A stretch of DNA of 58,115 bases. It comes from Anaerolineae bacterium (GTDB lineage: Bacteria; Chloroflexota; Anaerolineae; DRVO01). Under the pieces are notes generated by a model. That model saw only the letters and a program-made list of their open reading frames with translations, made no database searches and was not told the origin of the DNA. Below, piece after piece: positions 7,342-16,845 of the stretch. The stretch spans positions 1-58,115 of the forward strand of contig JABLXR010000023.1 in NCBI GenBank assembly GCA_013178015.1, in the 5' to 3' direction. The translations under genes were made by a program, and so were the position numbers. The number at the start of each line of letters is the position of its first letter. The first letter of the stretch is position 1.

Positions 7342-9615
7342 GTGGCACTCGCTGCTCCTTCTGCTCCGGTAGATTCGGGGAGTATGCCGGGGGCGGCCCC
7401 AGCGCCTCCCCACCGCTATGGCTGTGACGCCCTCGAAACCACTCTCTATGTGACCAACCTGGCCTCCATGGCGACGGCCTATGTCGCTCTGGTTGTAGTC
7501 ATGACCCTGAACTACCGGGAGGCGAGGTGGGATCTCGTCATCGGGCCGGCGTTCCTTGGCCTGTCGTCCCTAGTTCTCCTGATGTGCCGGGGGCATTACC
7601 GGGTGCGCGGCATCGCCCTTATGGCGGCCATGCTGTTCTCGGTGTTCCTCGCAGATCGCTCCTCCACTCTCCCGCAGATCCAGGTGCTTTACTCGTCTGT
7701 GGTGCTACTGACCGGGCTGCTGCTGGGCGCGATTCCCGCTACGGCGGCCGCCGCTGCCGCTAGCCTCGCCACGGTCGGGGCAGGGAGTGTGTCCGCCGAC
7801 TACCTGCCCTGGAATCTGGGGCTTCTCTGGCTGAGCTGCGCCACAGTCTGGGTGGCCATGGGCAGCATCCTGTCCGTCGTCAGGCACTCCGAAGAGAGCG
7901 AGGCCCGGGCCTGGCAGTTCGCTCGCCAGGCCGGCGAACGGAGGGGCGAGCTGGCCGCAGCTAGGAAGGCCCTGGCCGATGTCTACGAAGCCCTGCAGCG
8001 CACCAACCACGAGCTGGCCGTAGCCCGAGAGGAGGCCGAAGAGGCCCGCCAGATCAAGGCCCAGTTCGCGGCCAACATCAGCCACGAGTTGCGCACCCCC
8101 CTCAACCTGATCATCGGCTTCAGCGAGATGATGCATCGTTCGCCGGAGACATACGCTGGCGTACGGTGGACCCCGGCCCTCCGCGCCGACATCTACGAGA
8201 TCTACCAGGCCAGTCGTCACCTGTCCGGGATGATAGACGACATCCTCGACCTCTCCCGCATCGAGTCCCAGCGGCTTCCTCTTCGCCTCGAGCCCACCGA
8301 CATGTCCGAGATCATCAACGAGATGGTCGCCACCGCGCGCGGCCTGCTGCGCGGCAAGGACGTATCCCTGGAGGTGCACCTGGACTCGGAGCTTCCCCCG
8401 GTAGTGGTGGATCGGACGCGCATCGGGCAGGTTCTGCTCAACTTACTCAATAACGCCGTCCGCTTCACCGACCGCGGCACAATCGCAGTGAATGCTTCCG
8501 TCCTAGAGGGGGAGATCGTGGTCGCGGTCTCGGACACGGGCGTGGGCATCGCGCCGGAGGACATGGCGACCATCTTCGAGGAGTTCGGCCAGGCCAAGGG
8601 TAGCATCACGGGGGGACGAGGCGGGGCCGGGCTGGGTCTGGCCATCTGCAAGCAGTTCGTACATCTGCACGGTGGCCGGATCGAGGCTGAGAGCACGGTA
8701 GGTGTGGGCAGCACCTTCCGTTTCCGCCTGCCCCTGCCGGAGTCAGGGCGGGCGCGCTCGCGTCTGTCCTACTACGCACCCGAGGGATGGTCGCCTCCGG
8801 TGCCCGAGAACCCCCTGGGCAGCGCCGTCCTGGTGCTGGGGCGGCAGTCGCAGGCTGCTGCCTCTTTGGCCCGCGCCATCCAGGGCTACCGCGCCGTTCC
8901 CGTGGACGACCTCGACGAGCTTCCGGCGCGAGTCGAGGCCGATCACCCAGCCGGCCTGGTGCTGGTGAGCGATCCGCATGCACCCGACGCCTTCGAGGCT
9001 GAGGCACTCCTGTGTGCTGCCGGGCGGGCCGACATTCCCCTTATCAGGTGCCGGATACCCACCGAGCCCCCGGAAGCGCTGGTAGGCCGAAAGCTAGGGG
9101 TGGCCGGTTACCTGGTGAAGCCTGTTCATCGGGAGTCGCTGCTTGCCGCAGTGAGGGCTGCCACCCTCTGGCCGAAGCGGGTCCTGGTGGTAGACGATGA
9201 CCCGGGCTTCGTGAACTTGGTACGCCGTATGCTGGAAGCCGAGTTCCGGGGGGTGCAGTTCCGCACGGCCTACTGCGCCGAGGAGGCTCTCGCCGTCCTG
9301 GCAGAGGAGAGGCCTGACCTGGTCCTGGTGGACCTCATCATGCCGGATCGTAGCGGCACCGAGGTAGTGGAAGCCGTGCGCCGGGACCCGCGTCTGGCCG
9401 AAGTGCCGGTGATCGTGACTACCGGCTCCAACTACGCTGACACCGTCGTCTCTGGCGGTCTGGGCGAGATCTCGCTGGTGAGAGGCGGCAGTCCCAGCTA
9501 TGAGGAGTGGGGCCGCTACGTCAGCGCTCTGTTGGGGGCTGCGCCGCCCGACTACTCCCGCCCAGCACCTCGTGCAGGGCTCCCAGCAGTTGCCGCTGAG
9601 AGACTGGCTTCCTGA
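7342..9615 (+). CDS. Hybrid sensor histidine kinase with pseudo-receiver and receiver
   Basis: About six membrane segments (residues 35-180) are followed by a coiled coil (about 185-245), a HisKA domain with His248 in [14 protein letters not shown], and an ATPase domain with [14 protein letters not shown] and GGAGLGLAI. Next comes a receiver-like domain with GYLVKP but Ser-Asp-Pro in place of the phosphoacceptor, then a true receiver with VVDDD near residue 615 and Asp664 in VLVDLIMP. The last receiver lacks the usual Lys-Pro near its end. I chose GTG 7342, which has GGAGG 5 bases before it; GTG 7288 is the longer alternative. It senses an unknown signal with its membrane part. The last 31 codons overlap the regulator gene on the other strand. 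Confidence 0.9.
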   Translation: MALAAPSAPVDSGSMPGAAPAPPHRYGCDALETTLYVTNLASMATAYVALVVVMTLNYREARWDLVIGPAFLGLSSLVLLMCRGHYRVRGIALMAAMLFSVFLADRSSTLPQIQVLYSSVVLLTGLLLGAIPATAAAAAASLATVGAGSVSADYLPWNLGLLWLSCATVWVAMGSILSVVRHSEESEARAWQFARQAGERRGELAAARKALADVYEALQRTNHELAVAREEAEEARQIKAQFAANISHELRTPLNLIIGFSEMMHRSPETYAGVRWTPALRADIYEIYQASRHLSGMIDDILDLSRIESQRLPLRLEPTDMSEIINEMVATARGLLRGKDVSLEVHLDSELPPVVVDRTRIGQVLLNLLNNAVRFTDRGTIAVNASVLEGEIVVAVSDTGVGIAPEDMATIFEEFGQAKGSITGGRGGAGLGLAICKQFVHLHGGRIEAESTVGVGSTFRFRLPLPESGRARSRLSYYAPEGWSPPVPENPLGSAVLVLGRQSQAAASLARAIQGYRAVPVDDLDELPARVEADHPAGLVLVSDPHAPDAFEAEALLCAAGRADIPLIRCRIPTEPPEALVGRKLGVAGYLVKPVHRESLLAAVRAATLWPKRVLVVDDDPGFVNLVRRMLEAEFRGVQFRTAYCAEEALAVLAEERPDLVLVDLIMPDRSGTEVVEAVRRDPRLAEVPVIVTTGSNYADTVVSGGLGEISLVRGGSPSYEEWGRYVSALLGAAPPDYSRPAPRAGLPAVAAERLAS

Positions 9616-10804
9616 GGTAGGCCTGGGCGCCCAGTATGTGGGCCAGCTCGGGCTCGTTCAGGATAGAGCAGACAACGATAGGCACATCGGCCAGGGCGGC
9701 GTCTCTGCGCAGGCGCTGAAGGAGCTGCCAGCCATCGGTGTCGCGCATCATTACGTCCAGCACGATGGCGTCCGGAGGGTCGCCCTCGAGGGCCCGCAAC
9801 GCCTGCGAGGCGTCCAGGGCCCCGGTCACTCCGAAGCCTTCGCCGGTCAGATACCGCTCGAACAGCCGGAGGAGGCGCTCGTTGTCGTCAATGAGCAGTA
9901 TGCGGCGGGTCTGCTCTTCGCGGAAGGCCAGGCGTACCTCCACCAACCGGCCTTCTTCCAGGACCGTGTCCAGCTGCCCGCCCTGGGCCTGCATCAGCTC
10001 CTCCGCCGCAACCAGCCGCTCTCGCCGTTCCCGCGCCTCGACCGAATCGTCCTCAAGCAGAGGAGGCTCGAAGGCGATGACGAATGCTGCCGCCCGCTCT
10101 CCTTCTCCCCAGCTTAGCTCTATCCGCCGGGGCCGGCTGAGGAAGGAGGCGCTCAAGGCGGCGAGCAGGGCCTGTCGTGCCAGGGTGGGGTCGGCCCAGG
10201 CCCGTCGAGGCTGTCGGGGCGGCCTGACCTCCAGCCCGGCCTGCATCTCTCGCGCCAGCGCCTGAGCCGGCCCCAGCACCGCCTCCACGACGGTGGCCAG
10301 ATCCAGTCGGGCCGGGAACACCCCCAGTTGTTGCACCTCTCGCTGAAGGCTGTCCACCGCGCCCTGAGAGTAAGGGGCCACTGGAGAGCTTAGCTCCGAT
10401 TGCCAGCGGCGCCACAGGATCTCTGCCATGGCCAGCAGCCCCTTCTGGTGCTCGCGATGGTACTGCCGGACGCTAACGTGCAGCTCTTCTATCACCTCGG
10501 CGATGGAGAAGCCATTGACGTATCGGCGGAGGAGGACGCCGTAGGGCCGCCACTCCTTGTCGTTGGGGGATACGGTAGGAGCGGGCTTGAGTTGCTCCAG
10601 GGTGTCGAGCAGCAGGTTACGGAGGGCCCTGGCGCTATCGTTGAAGGGATCGGGCGAAAGAGCGGCGAGGCGGGCCAGGGGATGGCGCTGAAGGTGGGCG
10701 TGATCGTAGAGGTGCATCAGGGCGTTGCGCACCTGGGCCACGAAGTCGTCGGGGAGGCCCTCGGTCGCCAGAGGTCCGATGTCGGTTGTCGTCTCATCTG
10801 ACAT
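9521..10804 (-). CDS. Response regulator with N-terminal HTH-like and ATPase-like parts
   Basis: This 427-residue protein has a C-terminal receiver with ILLIDDN, the phosphoacceptor Asp in IVLDVMM, and AYLRKP at the switch Lys. The N-terminal 140 residues contain a helix-turn-helix-like block (RRYVNGFSIAEVIEELHVSV), similar in outline to sigma region 4. The middle (about 170-290) resembles a worn histidine-kinase ATPase fold. No HisKA histidine is evident. I place the start at ATG 10804, with GGGGAT upstream; an in-frame extension to 10906 runs into the divergent promoter region. It is convergent with the hybrid kinase, a plausible partner, and divergent from the sugar importer, a plausible target. 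DNA binding is an inference. Confidence 0.8.
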   Translation of the reverse strand: MSDETTTDIGPLATEGLPDDFVAQVRNALMHLYDHAHLQRHPLARLAALSPDPFNDSARALRNLLLDTLEQLKPAPTVSPNDKEWRPYGVLLRRYVNGFSIAEVIEELHVSVRQYHREHQKGLLAMAEILWRRWQSELSSPVAPYSQGAVDSLQREVQQLGVFPARLDLATVVEAVLGPAQALAREMQAGLEVRPPRQPRRAWADPTLARQALLAALSASFLSRPRRIELSWGEGERAAAFVIAFEPPLLEDDSVEARERRERLVAAEELMQAQGGQLDTVLEEGRLVEVRLAFREEQTRRILLIDDNERLLRLFERYLTGEGFGVTGALDASQALRALEGDPPDAIVLDVMMRDTDGWQLLQRLRRDAALADVPIVVCSILNEPELAHILGAQAYLRKPVSQRQLLGALHEVLGGSSRAAQPPTER

Positions 10805-10819
10805 CGTCCGATCCCCATC

Positions 10820-10852
10820 GGCAGATTGTTGGCAGAAAGTGGGCAGAAAATG
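10820..10852. promoter_or_regulatory. Three tandem 11-bp repeats, candidate operator
   Basis: GGCAGATTGTT, GGCAGAAAGTG and GGCAGAAAATG follow one another without gaps. A period of 11 bp puts all three on one face of the helix. The array sits 16 bases upstream of the response regulator start and 92 bases upstream of the first permease start, so it could control both directions. The 10805-10944 divergent gap has no other feature I can support; a TATGAT at 10882 is a weak -10 candidate for the importer. Confidence 0.6.
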
Positions 10853-10944
10853 GGTTGCGACTCGAGCCCTGTATCGGTCAGTATGATTGTACCACACTGC
10901 TGGCACGCCGGTTGCGCGTCGCCTGCCTGCCCAAGGATTGTGAC

Positions 10945-11880
10945 ATGTCGGTAGATGCGACTAGCTTCGCGCGACCGAGCCGCCATCGGTACTCACCAGC
11001 GGCGCGGCGCGAGGCAGTTCAGGGCGTGCTCTGCGTACTGCCATGGGTGCTAGGCTTCCTGGCATTCACGGCGGGGCCGATGCTCGCCTCCGTCTGGCTC
11101 TCTCTTACCGACTACGAGCTTCTCAGACCCATCGCCTACATCGGCTTGGAGAACTTCGGGAGAGCCTCTCGCGATCCCCTCTTCTCGAAGAGCCTGTGGA
11201 ATACCGCCTACTACACAGCTGTCTACGTGCCGCTTCACTTGCTGACAGCGCTGCTCGCGGCTCTACTGCTGAACGTGCGAACGCCAGGCATCGGCGTGTA
11301 CCGGGTTATCTTCTACGTTCCCTCGATAATGCCAGCGGTCGCTAACGCCTTCTTGTGGATGTGGATCTTCAGTCCTAACTACGGTCTGGCCAATGCCGTG
11401 CTGCACACACTCGGCCTCCCGCAGCAGAAGTGGCTGTTCGACGAAGCTCTCGCTAAGCCTTGCTTCGTCATTATGGCCCTGTGGGGGCTAGGCAGCACCA
11501 TGATCGTCTTCCTGGCTGGATTGCAGGGAGTAGACCCGGTCCTGTATGAGGCGTCCTCGATTGACGGAGCGACTCGATGGACTAGGCTCCGCAGCATCAC
11601 GCTGCCGATGTTGACTCCGGTCGTCTTCTTCAATCTGATCGTCGGCATCATCGGCTCGTTTCAGGTATTCACTACGGCCTATATCACGACCGAAGGCGGG
11701 CCCAACAACGCCACGCTCTTCTACGTGCTCTACATCTACCGCCAAGGCTGGGACTTCGGCAAGATGGGTTACGCTTCCGCTCTGGCCTGGGTCCTATTCC
11801 TCCTAGTGCTAGTGCTTACCATAGTCCAGTTCTGGACAGCTGGCAGGTGGGTCTACTACGAGGATGAGGGCAAGGCATGA
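10945..11880 (+). CDS. Carbohydrate ABC transporter permease, MalF/UgpA type
   Basis: The 311-residue inner-membrane protein has six membrane segments and the cytoplasmic EAA loop (YEASSIDGATRWTRLRSI) that docks the ATPase. It forms the channel with the next gene product. The start ATG 10945 has AAGGA 7 bases upstream; an in-frame extension to 10786 overlaps the divergent regulator and was rejected. It is the first gene of the importer operon and overlaps the second permease by four bases (ATGA). Confidence 0.93.
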   Translation: MSVDATSFARPSRHRYSPAARREAVQGVLCVLPWVLGFLAFTAGPMLASVWLSLTDYELLRPIAYIGLENFGRASRDPLFSKSLWNTAYYTAVYVPLHLLTALLAALLLNVRTPGIGVYRVIFYVPSIMPAVANAFLWMWIFSPNYGLANAVLHTLGLPQQKWLFDEALAKPCFVIMALWGLGSTMIVFLAGLQGVDPVLYEASSIDGATRWTRLRSITLPMLTPVVFFNLIVGIIGSFQVFTTAYITTEGGPNNATLFYVLYIYRQGWDFGKMGYASALAWVLFLLVLVLTIVQFWTAGRWVYYEDEGKA

Positions 11881-12803
11881 ATACGGCGAAGCATCTGAGC
11901 GGCATTGCCACCGGCCTCTCTGGGCCGCAGCAGCTGGCACGTCGGAGACCGGCCAGGGCCTCCTGGGTACGGCAGACCGGCCCGCACGCTCTGTTGCAGC
12001 TGCTGCTGATCCTGATGAGCGGCATCATGCTCATTCCGTTCTTCTGGCTGCTGAGCACATCACTGAAGGTGCGTGGAACCGAGTATGTCTTCCCGCCGGT
12101 CTGGATACCCAGGCCAGCCGTCTGGAGCAACTACTACACCGCCATATTCCGGTCGGGTCTGCCCTTCACTCGTTTCCTTCTCAACACGGTCATCATCACT
12201 GTGGCCAACATGGTGGCAGTTCTTTTCGCGGCGTCGCTTGCCGGTTTCGGCTTCGCCCGAATGCGCTTCCCCGGCCGCGAGAAGCTGTTTATGCTGGTGC
12301 TGTCTACACTGATGCTCCCAGAAGTGGTCACCATGATACCTTCGTATCTTCTGTTCCGCTCGCTTGGTTGGATAGACACCTTCCTGCCGCTGATCGTGCC
12401 TACCATCCTTGGCGGCGGTGCTTTCAACGTGTTCCTTTTCCGTCAGTTCTTCCGCAGTATACCGCATGAGCTTGATGAAGCCGCTCGCATAGATGGGGCC
12501 GGGGTTCTGCACACCTACCTCAAGGTGATCATGCCCCTATCGAAGCCGGTGGTCACCACTGCGATGATCTTCACGTTCCTGGGCAACTGGAACTCCTTTA
12601 TGGCGCCGCTGATCTATCTCAACTCGATCGAAAAGATGACGCTGGCAGTAGGCTTGAGAGCGTTCCAGGGGCTGCGGGGGACGGAATGGAACCTGATGAT
12701 GGCGGCAGCAGCAGTGATGATGGTGCCTGTGTTTGTCGTGTTCTTCGCTGCTCAGCGCTACTTCATTCAGGGCATCGTCACCACTGGCTTTGGCGGCAGA
12801 TAG
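11877..12803 (+). CDS. Carbohydrate ABC transporter permease, MalG/UgpE type
   Basis: The 308-residue product has six membrane segments and an EAA loop (DEAARIDGAGVLHTYLKV). A cytoplasmic N-terminal stretch of about 35 residues precedes the first span, which is longer than usual. It pairs with the MalF-type permease whose stop it overlaps. No ATPase gene follows or precedes in the cluster, so a shared ATPase of the MsmK/UgpC kind encoded elsewhere is expected. Confidence 0.93.
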   Translation: MNTAKHLSGIATGLSGPQQLARRRPARASWVRQTGPHALLQLLLILMSGIMLIPFFWLLSTSLKVRGTEYVFPPVWIPRPAVWSNYYTAIFRSGLPFTRFLLNTVIITVANMVAVLFAASLAGFGFARMRFPGREKLFMLVLSTLMLPEVVTMIPSYLLFRSLGWIDTFLPLIVPTILGGGAFNVFLFRQFFRSIPHELDEAARIDGAGVLHTYLKVIMPLSKPVVTTAMIFTFLGNWNSFMAPLIYLNSIEKMTLAVGLRAFQGLRGTEWNLMMAAAAVMMVPVFVVFFAAQRYFIQGIVTTGFGGR

Positions 12804-12861
12804 AGGTTGCGGGCCGCGCGGGGCGAAACCCCGCCCGAGGATATCACAGAGGAGGTTGAGC

Positions 12862-14274
12862 ATGGCCGTTCAAGGTGTGACCCGACGGAGGTTTCTTAAG
12901 ACAGGCGCCATGCTGGTTGGAGCCAGTGTTCTCGGTGCGTGCAGCGCAATCCCCACACAGCAGCCCATCGACCAGGGGCCGGCTGTGGCAGCGACAGCCG
13001 CCCCCGAACGGGAGAAAGCGTCCGAAGGACCGCTCTTCCTGATATACGCGTCGCAGTACTCGGGACCGCCCCTCAACGCTGGTGACATCGAGTTGGTGAA
13101 TCTGTTTGAGGAGGCCAACCCGGACATCAGGATCAAGCTGGCCGTGTGGCCAGGTCAGGACTTCCACGACAAGCTGCGGCTGTTGGCCACGGCCGGTGAT
13201 CTGCCGGACGCTTTCAACATCGAGACCAAGCAGTATCTTGACATGGTCTACCGAGACATGATCCTGGACATCACCGAGCTCTTTAGCGCGAACTCGGGCC
13301 TAACCGAAGATGACTACTGGGCGGGCGAGTGGGAAAAGCAGTGGTTCAGAGGCAAGATGTACCTCCTGTCCCTAGACACGCAGCCCGCCGTCATCTTCTA
13401 CAACAAAGACCTGTTCGATGCTAAGGGCATTCCCTATCCTCCCCGAGACTGGACGGACACGGAGTGGACCTATGAGAAGATGATCGAGACGGCCGGCGCT
13501 CTGACTGAGGGCGAGGGACCGAGCAGGGTGTGGGGCCTCGCCTGGACGCGCTTCTGGCCCTACATCTACCCCATCGCCTGGTCGCTCGGCGGCAGCATCG
13601 TGTCCGATGACAGAGCCAAGTCCACGCTAACCATGCCTGAGACCATAGCCGCACACCAGATGCGGGCTGATCTCGAACTCAAGTACCGCATCACGCCCAC
13701 GCCTGACCAGGCGAGCGAGGGTACGGATCTGATGTTCAACACCAACCGCATTGCCATGGTGGCTACCTCGTCAAGTGGCGCCTGGTACTACAAGGACGTC
13801 CCTGACCTTCACTGGGACATCGGCGTCATGCCTGGGGGTCCCGCCGGCCGCTTCACCCGGTGCCCGCAAGACGGCGTCGCTGTTGGCTCCCAGACCAAGC
13901 ATCCGACGGAGGCGTTCGAGGTTGCCATGTTCATGGCCGGACCGGAAGGTCAGAGGATCATGGACAACCAGTTGGGCCTCGGGTTGCCCACGCTCAAGTC
14001 AGTGGCCGAAGACGATAGCTTCATCCATCCGCAGGTCGCCGGTCTCGAGCACCTCGACCAGACCCTGGTAGTGGACATCTGTCGGGGCAAGTACTACAGG
14101 CATCAGGATGTGACTATCAAGTGGCCCGAGATGACTAGCCTGCTGTCGGCTGAGCAGGACGCGCTCCTGAGTGGCCACATAACCGCGGAGGAGTACTGCA
14201 CCAAGATGGATCCGCTCCTCACTGAGCTGCTCCAGTCCATCCCCGAGGAGTGGCGCAGTTGGGTGGGCGACTAG
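12862..14274 (+). CDS. Extracellular solute-binding protein family 1 (sugar), Tat lipoprotein
   Basis: The 470-residue protein begins VTRRRFLKTGAMLVGAS, then LGAC, a twin-arginine signal with a lipobox. It should be anchored by its Cys outside the membrane and hand sugars to the two permeases upstream. The mature part has the family-1 layout: NPDIRIKLAVWPG and DAFNIETKQYL near the start, and WGLAWTRFWPY in the middle. The start ATG 12862 has AGGAGG 6 bases upstream. An in-frame longer version would begin inside the preceding permease and was rejected. It sits 58 bases after the MalG-type gene. Confidence 0.92.
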   Translation: MAVQGVTRRRFLKTGAMLVGASVLGACSAIPTQQPIDQGPAVAATAAPEREKASEGPLFLIYASQYSGPPLNAGDIELVNLFEEANPDIRIKLAVWPGQDFHDKLRLLATAGDLPDAFNIETKQYLDMVYRDMILDITELFSANSGLTEDDYWAGEWEKQWFRGKMYLLSLDTQPAVIFYNKDLFDAKGIPYPPRDWTDTEWTYEKMIETAGALTEGEGPSRVWGLAWTRFWPYIYPIAWSLGGSIVSDDRAKSTLTMPETIAAHQMRADLELKYRITPTPDQASEGTDLMFNTNRIAMVATSSSGAWYYKDVPDLHWDIGVMPGGPAGRFTRCPQDGVAVGSQTKHPTEAFEVAMFMAGPEGQRIMDNQLGLGLPTLKSVAEDDSFIHPQVAGLEHLDQTLVVDICRGKYYRHQDVTIKWPEMTSLLSAEQDALLSGHITAEEYCTKMDPLLTELLQSIPEEWRSWVGD

Positions 14275-14531
14275 GCAGATCTGCCGGCAGCATCGAAGGC
14301 ATCCGGACGCCGGGGGCACGTGCGCCGGCAGTGCCTTCGGCTCCACCTGATCGCGTGACTGCATGGGGCGGACGTCGTGTTCGCCTCGCGGGGAGTGCCG
14401 CGCCGCTTCACCCGCGACTTCGGAGAAGCATACTGGCGCGGTCCTGGTCCTGGGACGGCGGCCAAGCCGCGAGCGGCACCGAGGTGTGGCCGCAGCCCCA
14501 GACGCAGCAACCGTGTAACAAGGAGACTCTT

Positions 14532-16532
14532 ATGTCCGCAGACAGGCTCACCCGACGCAATCTACTTCAGTTGTGTGCCCTCACTACCGGGGCTGCCGTG
14601 GCTACAGCATGCGGTGGCGCTCCCGGCCCCGCTCCCACGGCGACCGAGGCGCCCGTGCAGGCGCCAGAGACCACCTCCGCACCGGAGCCCACTACGGCGC
14701 CAGCTGTGGCCTCCAGGTATGCGGAGGCGCCTAGTCTGGCAGCACAGGTGGCGTCCGGAGCCCTTCCGCCGGTCGAGGAGCGGCTGCCTCTCGAACCGCT
14801 AGTCGTCGAGCCCTACGCTGAGGTCGGGCAGTACTCGGAAGACCTGCACCGGGTGCTGACCGGCCCCAGCGACCTTGCGGGCCATCGCGTCATACTGCAA
14901 GAGGGATTCGTCCGCTGGGACCGATGGGACTCCCAACGCGGTGAGCTCAAGGTCATCCCGAACATCGCCAAGGGCTGGGACGTGAGTGAGGATGGCCGAA
15001 GCTACACCTTCTACCTGCGCCAGGGCATGAGGTGGTCCGACGGCGAGCCCTTCACCGCCGATGACATCATGTTCTGGTACGAGGCCATCGCGCTGAACAA
15101 GGAACTGTCACCGGCGTTCCCATCCTGGCTGGTTGTGGGCGACGAGCCGCCGGTTATCTCCAAGGTCGACGACTACGCCGTGAAGTTCACCTTCCCGGTG
15201 CCGTTCGGCCTCTTGCTTCAGTTCATGGCCTTCGAGGGGGGGCCGACCGTCATTGCGCCCAAGCACTACCTGTCTCAGTTCCACCCCGACTACGCCGACG
15301 CGGACGAACTGGCAACTAAGATCGAGGAGGCCGGTTTCGAGCACTGGTACGAGCTGTTCGCGGACCGGAACAGCACAATGAACAACCCGGAGTGCCCGGT
15401 CGTGTGGGCCTGGAAGGTGGAGCAGCCGTTCCCCGCCCAGCGTATGATCAGCGTCCGCAATCCCTACTACTGGAAGGTGGATCCTGAGGGCAAGCAGCTG
15501 CCCTACTTCGAGCGGGTGGTGGTTGACCTGGCCGAGAACAACGAAGTAGTCATGATGAAGACCATTGCCGGCGAAGTGGACATGCAGTACCGGCACATGG
15601 GCTTCGCCAACTACTCGCTGCTCAAGGAGAATGAAGAGAAGGGCGGCTATGAAGTGCGGCACTGGATTGGGGGCCCCTTCCCCTGCGTGTACGTCAACCA
15701 GAGCTGGACTGGTGACCCAGTGGTGCAGGACCTGCTGCGCAACAGGGACTTCCGTCATGCCCTCTCCTACGGCATCAATCGAGAGGAGATGAACGATCTG
15801 TTCTGGTTCGGCCTGGCGACACCGGGCAACCCCGTGGGCAGCACTCGGGATCCGTTCTACAAGGAGGGCTACGGCACTACCGCCATCGAGTACGACCCGG
15901 ACCGGGCCAATGAGCTGCTGGACAGCATCGGGCTGGATCAGCGCGATGGCGAGGGGTTCCGACTCCGCTCCGACGGGCAACGGCTGCGGCTTCTGCTGGA
16001 GTGCTATCCTCATGAGATGGGTGTCCCCGGGATTGACATCTTCGGCCAGGTCGCTGGGTACTGGCAGCAGCTGGGGATAGACGCCCAAGCCCGAGAGCTC
16101 GGGCGTGACCTCTGGGGCGAGCGCGCTGACGGCAACGAGTGCATGATGCCTTGTTACGACATCGCCAAGATACTGTGGATCCTCGATCCTGGATGGTTCG
16201 TGCCCTACGGCTGGTGCTACTGGGCGCCGGCGTTCGCCCTGTGGGCTCTCAACCCAGAGGCGGGGATGGAGCCACCGGAGGAGATCAAGGAGATCATTGA
16301 TTGGTACAACCAGCTCAAGCAGGAGCCTGACGAGACCAAGAGGCTAGAGCTGGGCCGGATGATTCTAGACCGTCACAACGAGAACATCTACGTCATTGGC
16401 ACGTGTTCGATTGACATCCAGCCAATGATCGTCAAGAACGGCATCGTGAACGTCCCCACGGAGGCCCCGGCCGAGTACCGGACCTATCATGAGGGCATCG
16501 CCTGGCCATTCCAGCTCTGGCGCCGGAAGTAA
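14532..16532 (+). CDS. Solute-binding protein family 5 (peptide/nickel type), Tat lipoprotein
   Basis: The 666-residue protein starts LTRRNLLQLCALTTG and then TAC, a twin-arginine lipoprotein signal, followed by a Pro/Thr/Glu-rich linker (about 30-70). The mature domain has the OppA/DppA layout, with KGWDVSEDGRSYTFYLRQG and MRWSDGEPFTADD near the front. Family 5 proteins usually pair with DppB/DppC-type permeases, but none is here; the neighbours are MalF/MalG-type. Some members bind oligosaccharides. The start ATG 14532 has AAGGAG 7 bases upstream. The 257-base gap before it shows no other gene. Its use in this sugar cluster is inferred from position only. Confidence 0.9.
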   Translation: MSADRLTRRNLLQLCALTTGAAVATACGGAPGPAPTATEAPVQAPETTSAPEPTTAPAVASRYAEAPSLAAQVASGALPPVEERLPLEPLVVEPYAEVGQYSEDLHRVLTGPSDLAGHRVILQEGFVRWDRWDSQRGELKVIPNIAKGWDVSEDGRSYTFYLRQGMRWSDGEPFTADDIMFWYEAIALNKELSPAFPSWLVVGDEPPVISKVDDYAVKFTFPVPFGLLLQFMAFEGGPTVIAPKHYLSQFHPDYADADELATKIEEAGFEHWYELFADRNSTMNNPECPVVWAWKVEQPFPAQRMISVRNPYYWKVDPEGKQLPYFERVVVDLAENNEVVMMKTIAGEVDMQYRHMGFANYSLLKENEEKGGYEVRHWIGGPFPCVYVNQSWTGDPVVQDLLRNRDFRHALSYGINREEMNDLFWFGLATPGNPVGSTRDPFYKEGYGTTAIEYDPDRANELLDSIGLDQRDGEGFRLRSDGQRLRLLLECYPHEMGVPGIDIFGQVAGYWQQLGIDAQARELGRDLWGERADGNECMMPCYDIAKILWILDPGWFVPYGWCYWAPAFALWALNPEAGMEPPEEIKEIIDWYNQLKQEPDETKRLELGRMILDRHNENIYVIGTCSIDIQPMIVKNGIVNVPTEAPAEYRTYHEGIAWPFQLWRRK

Positions 16533-16543
16533 CGACATGTGCT

Positions 16544-16581
16544 GAGGGAGGGTCGTGCATGAGCGCTCACGGCCCTCCCTC
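16544..16581 (+). terminator. Hairpin after importer gene block
   Basis: GAGGGAGGGTCGTG at 16544-16557 pairs with CACGGCCCTCCCTC at 16568-16581, giving a 14-bp stem with one G-U pair and a 10-base loop. It begins 12 bases after the family 5 binding protein stop. No T-run follows, so it may act as an mRNA end stabiliser or a Rho-assisted stop. The rest of the 16533-16845 gap shows nothing coding. Confidence 0.6.
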
Positions 16582-16845
16582 GGCACCGTCGGCGCTGGCT
16601 GCGACACCAGTAGCTCGCTAGGTACAGTGATTGCCCGCGGCATGAGCTGGACCGGCGACTGGTATCTGTTCGCATAGGCGATTGGTCCCCGAGGGAGCTG
16701 TCCGCGGAGGTCGAGGCCCAGCGACCGCTGACCAGCACCGGTGGCCAGCCTCATGTGGACGGGGACTGTATGCACACATGCGCACTCCGACGGCTTCCCT
16801 TGAGCCTGCTGGAGGGGACTCAGCAACTACATCAGGAGGTATGCC

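Noticed and set aside
10855-10887. TTGCGA and TATGAT as a promoter for the importer
   Set aside because: The spacing of 21 bases is too long for a normal sigma-70 promoter, so it was not listed as a feature.
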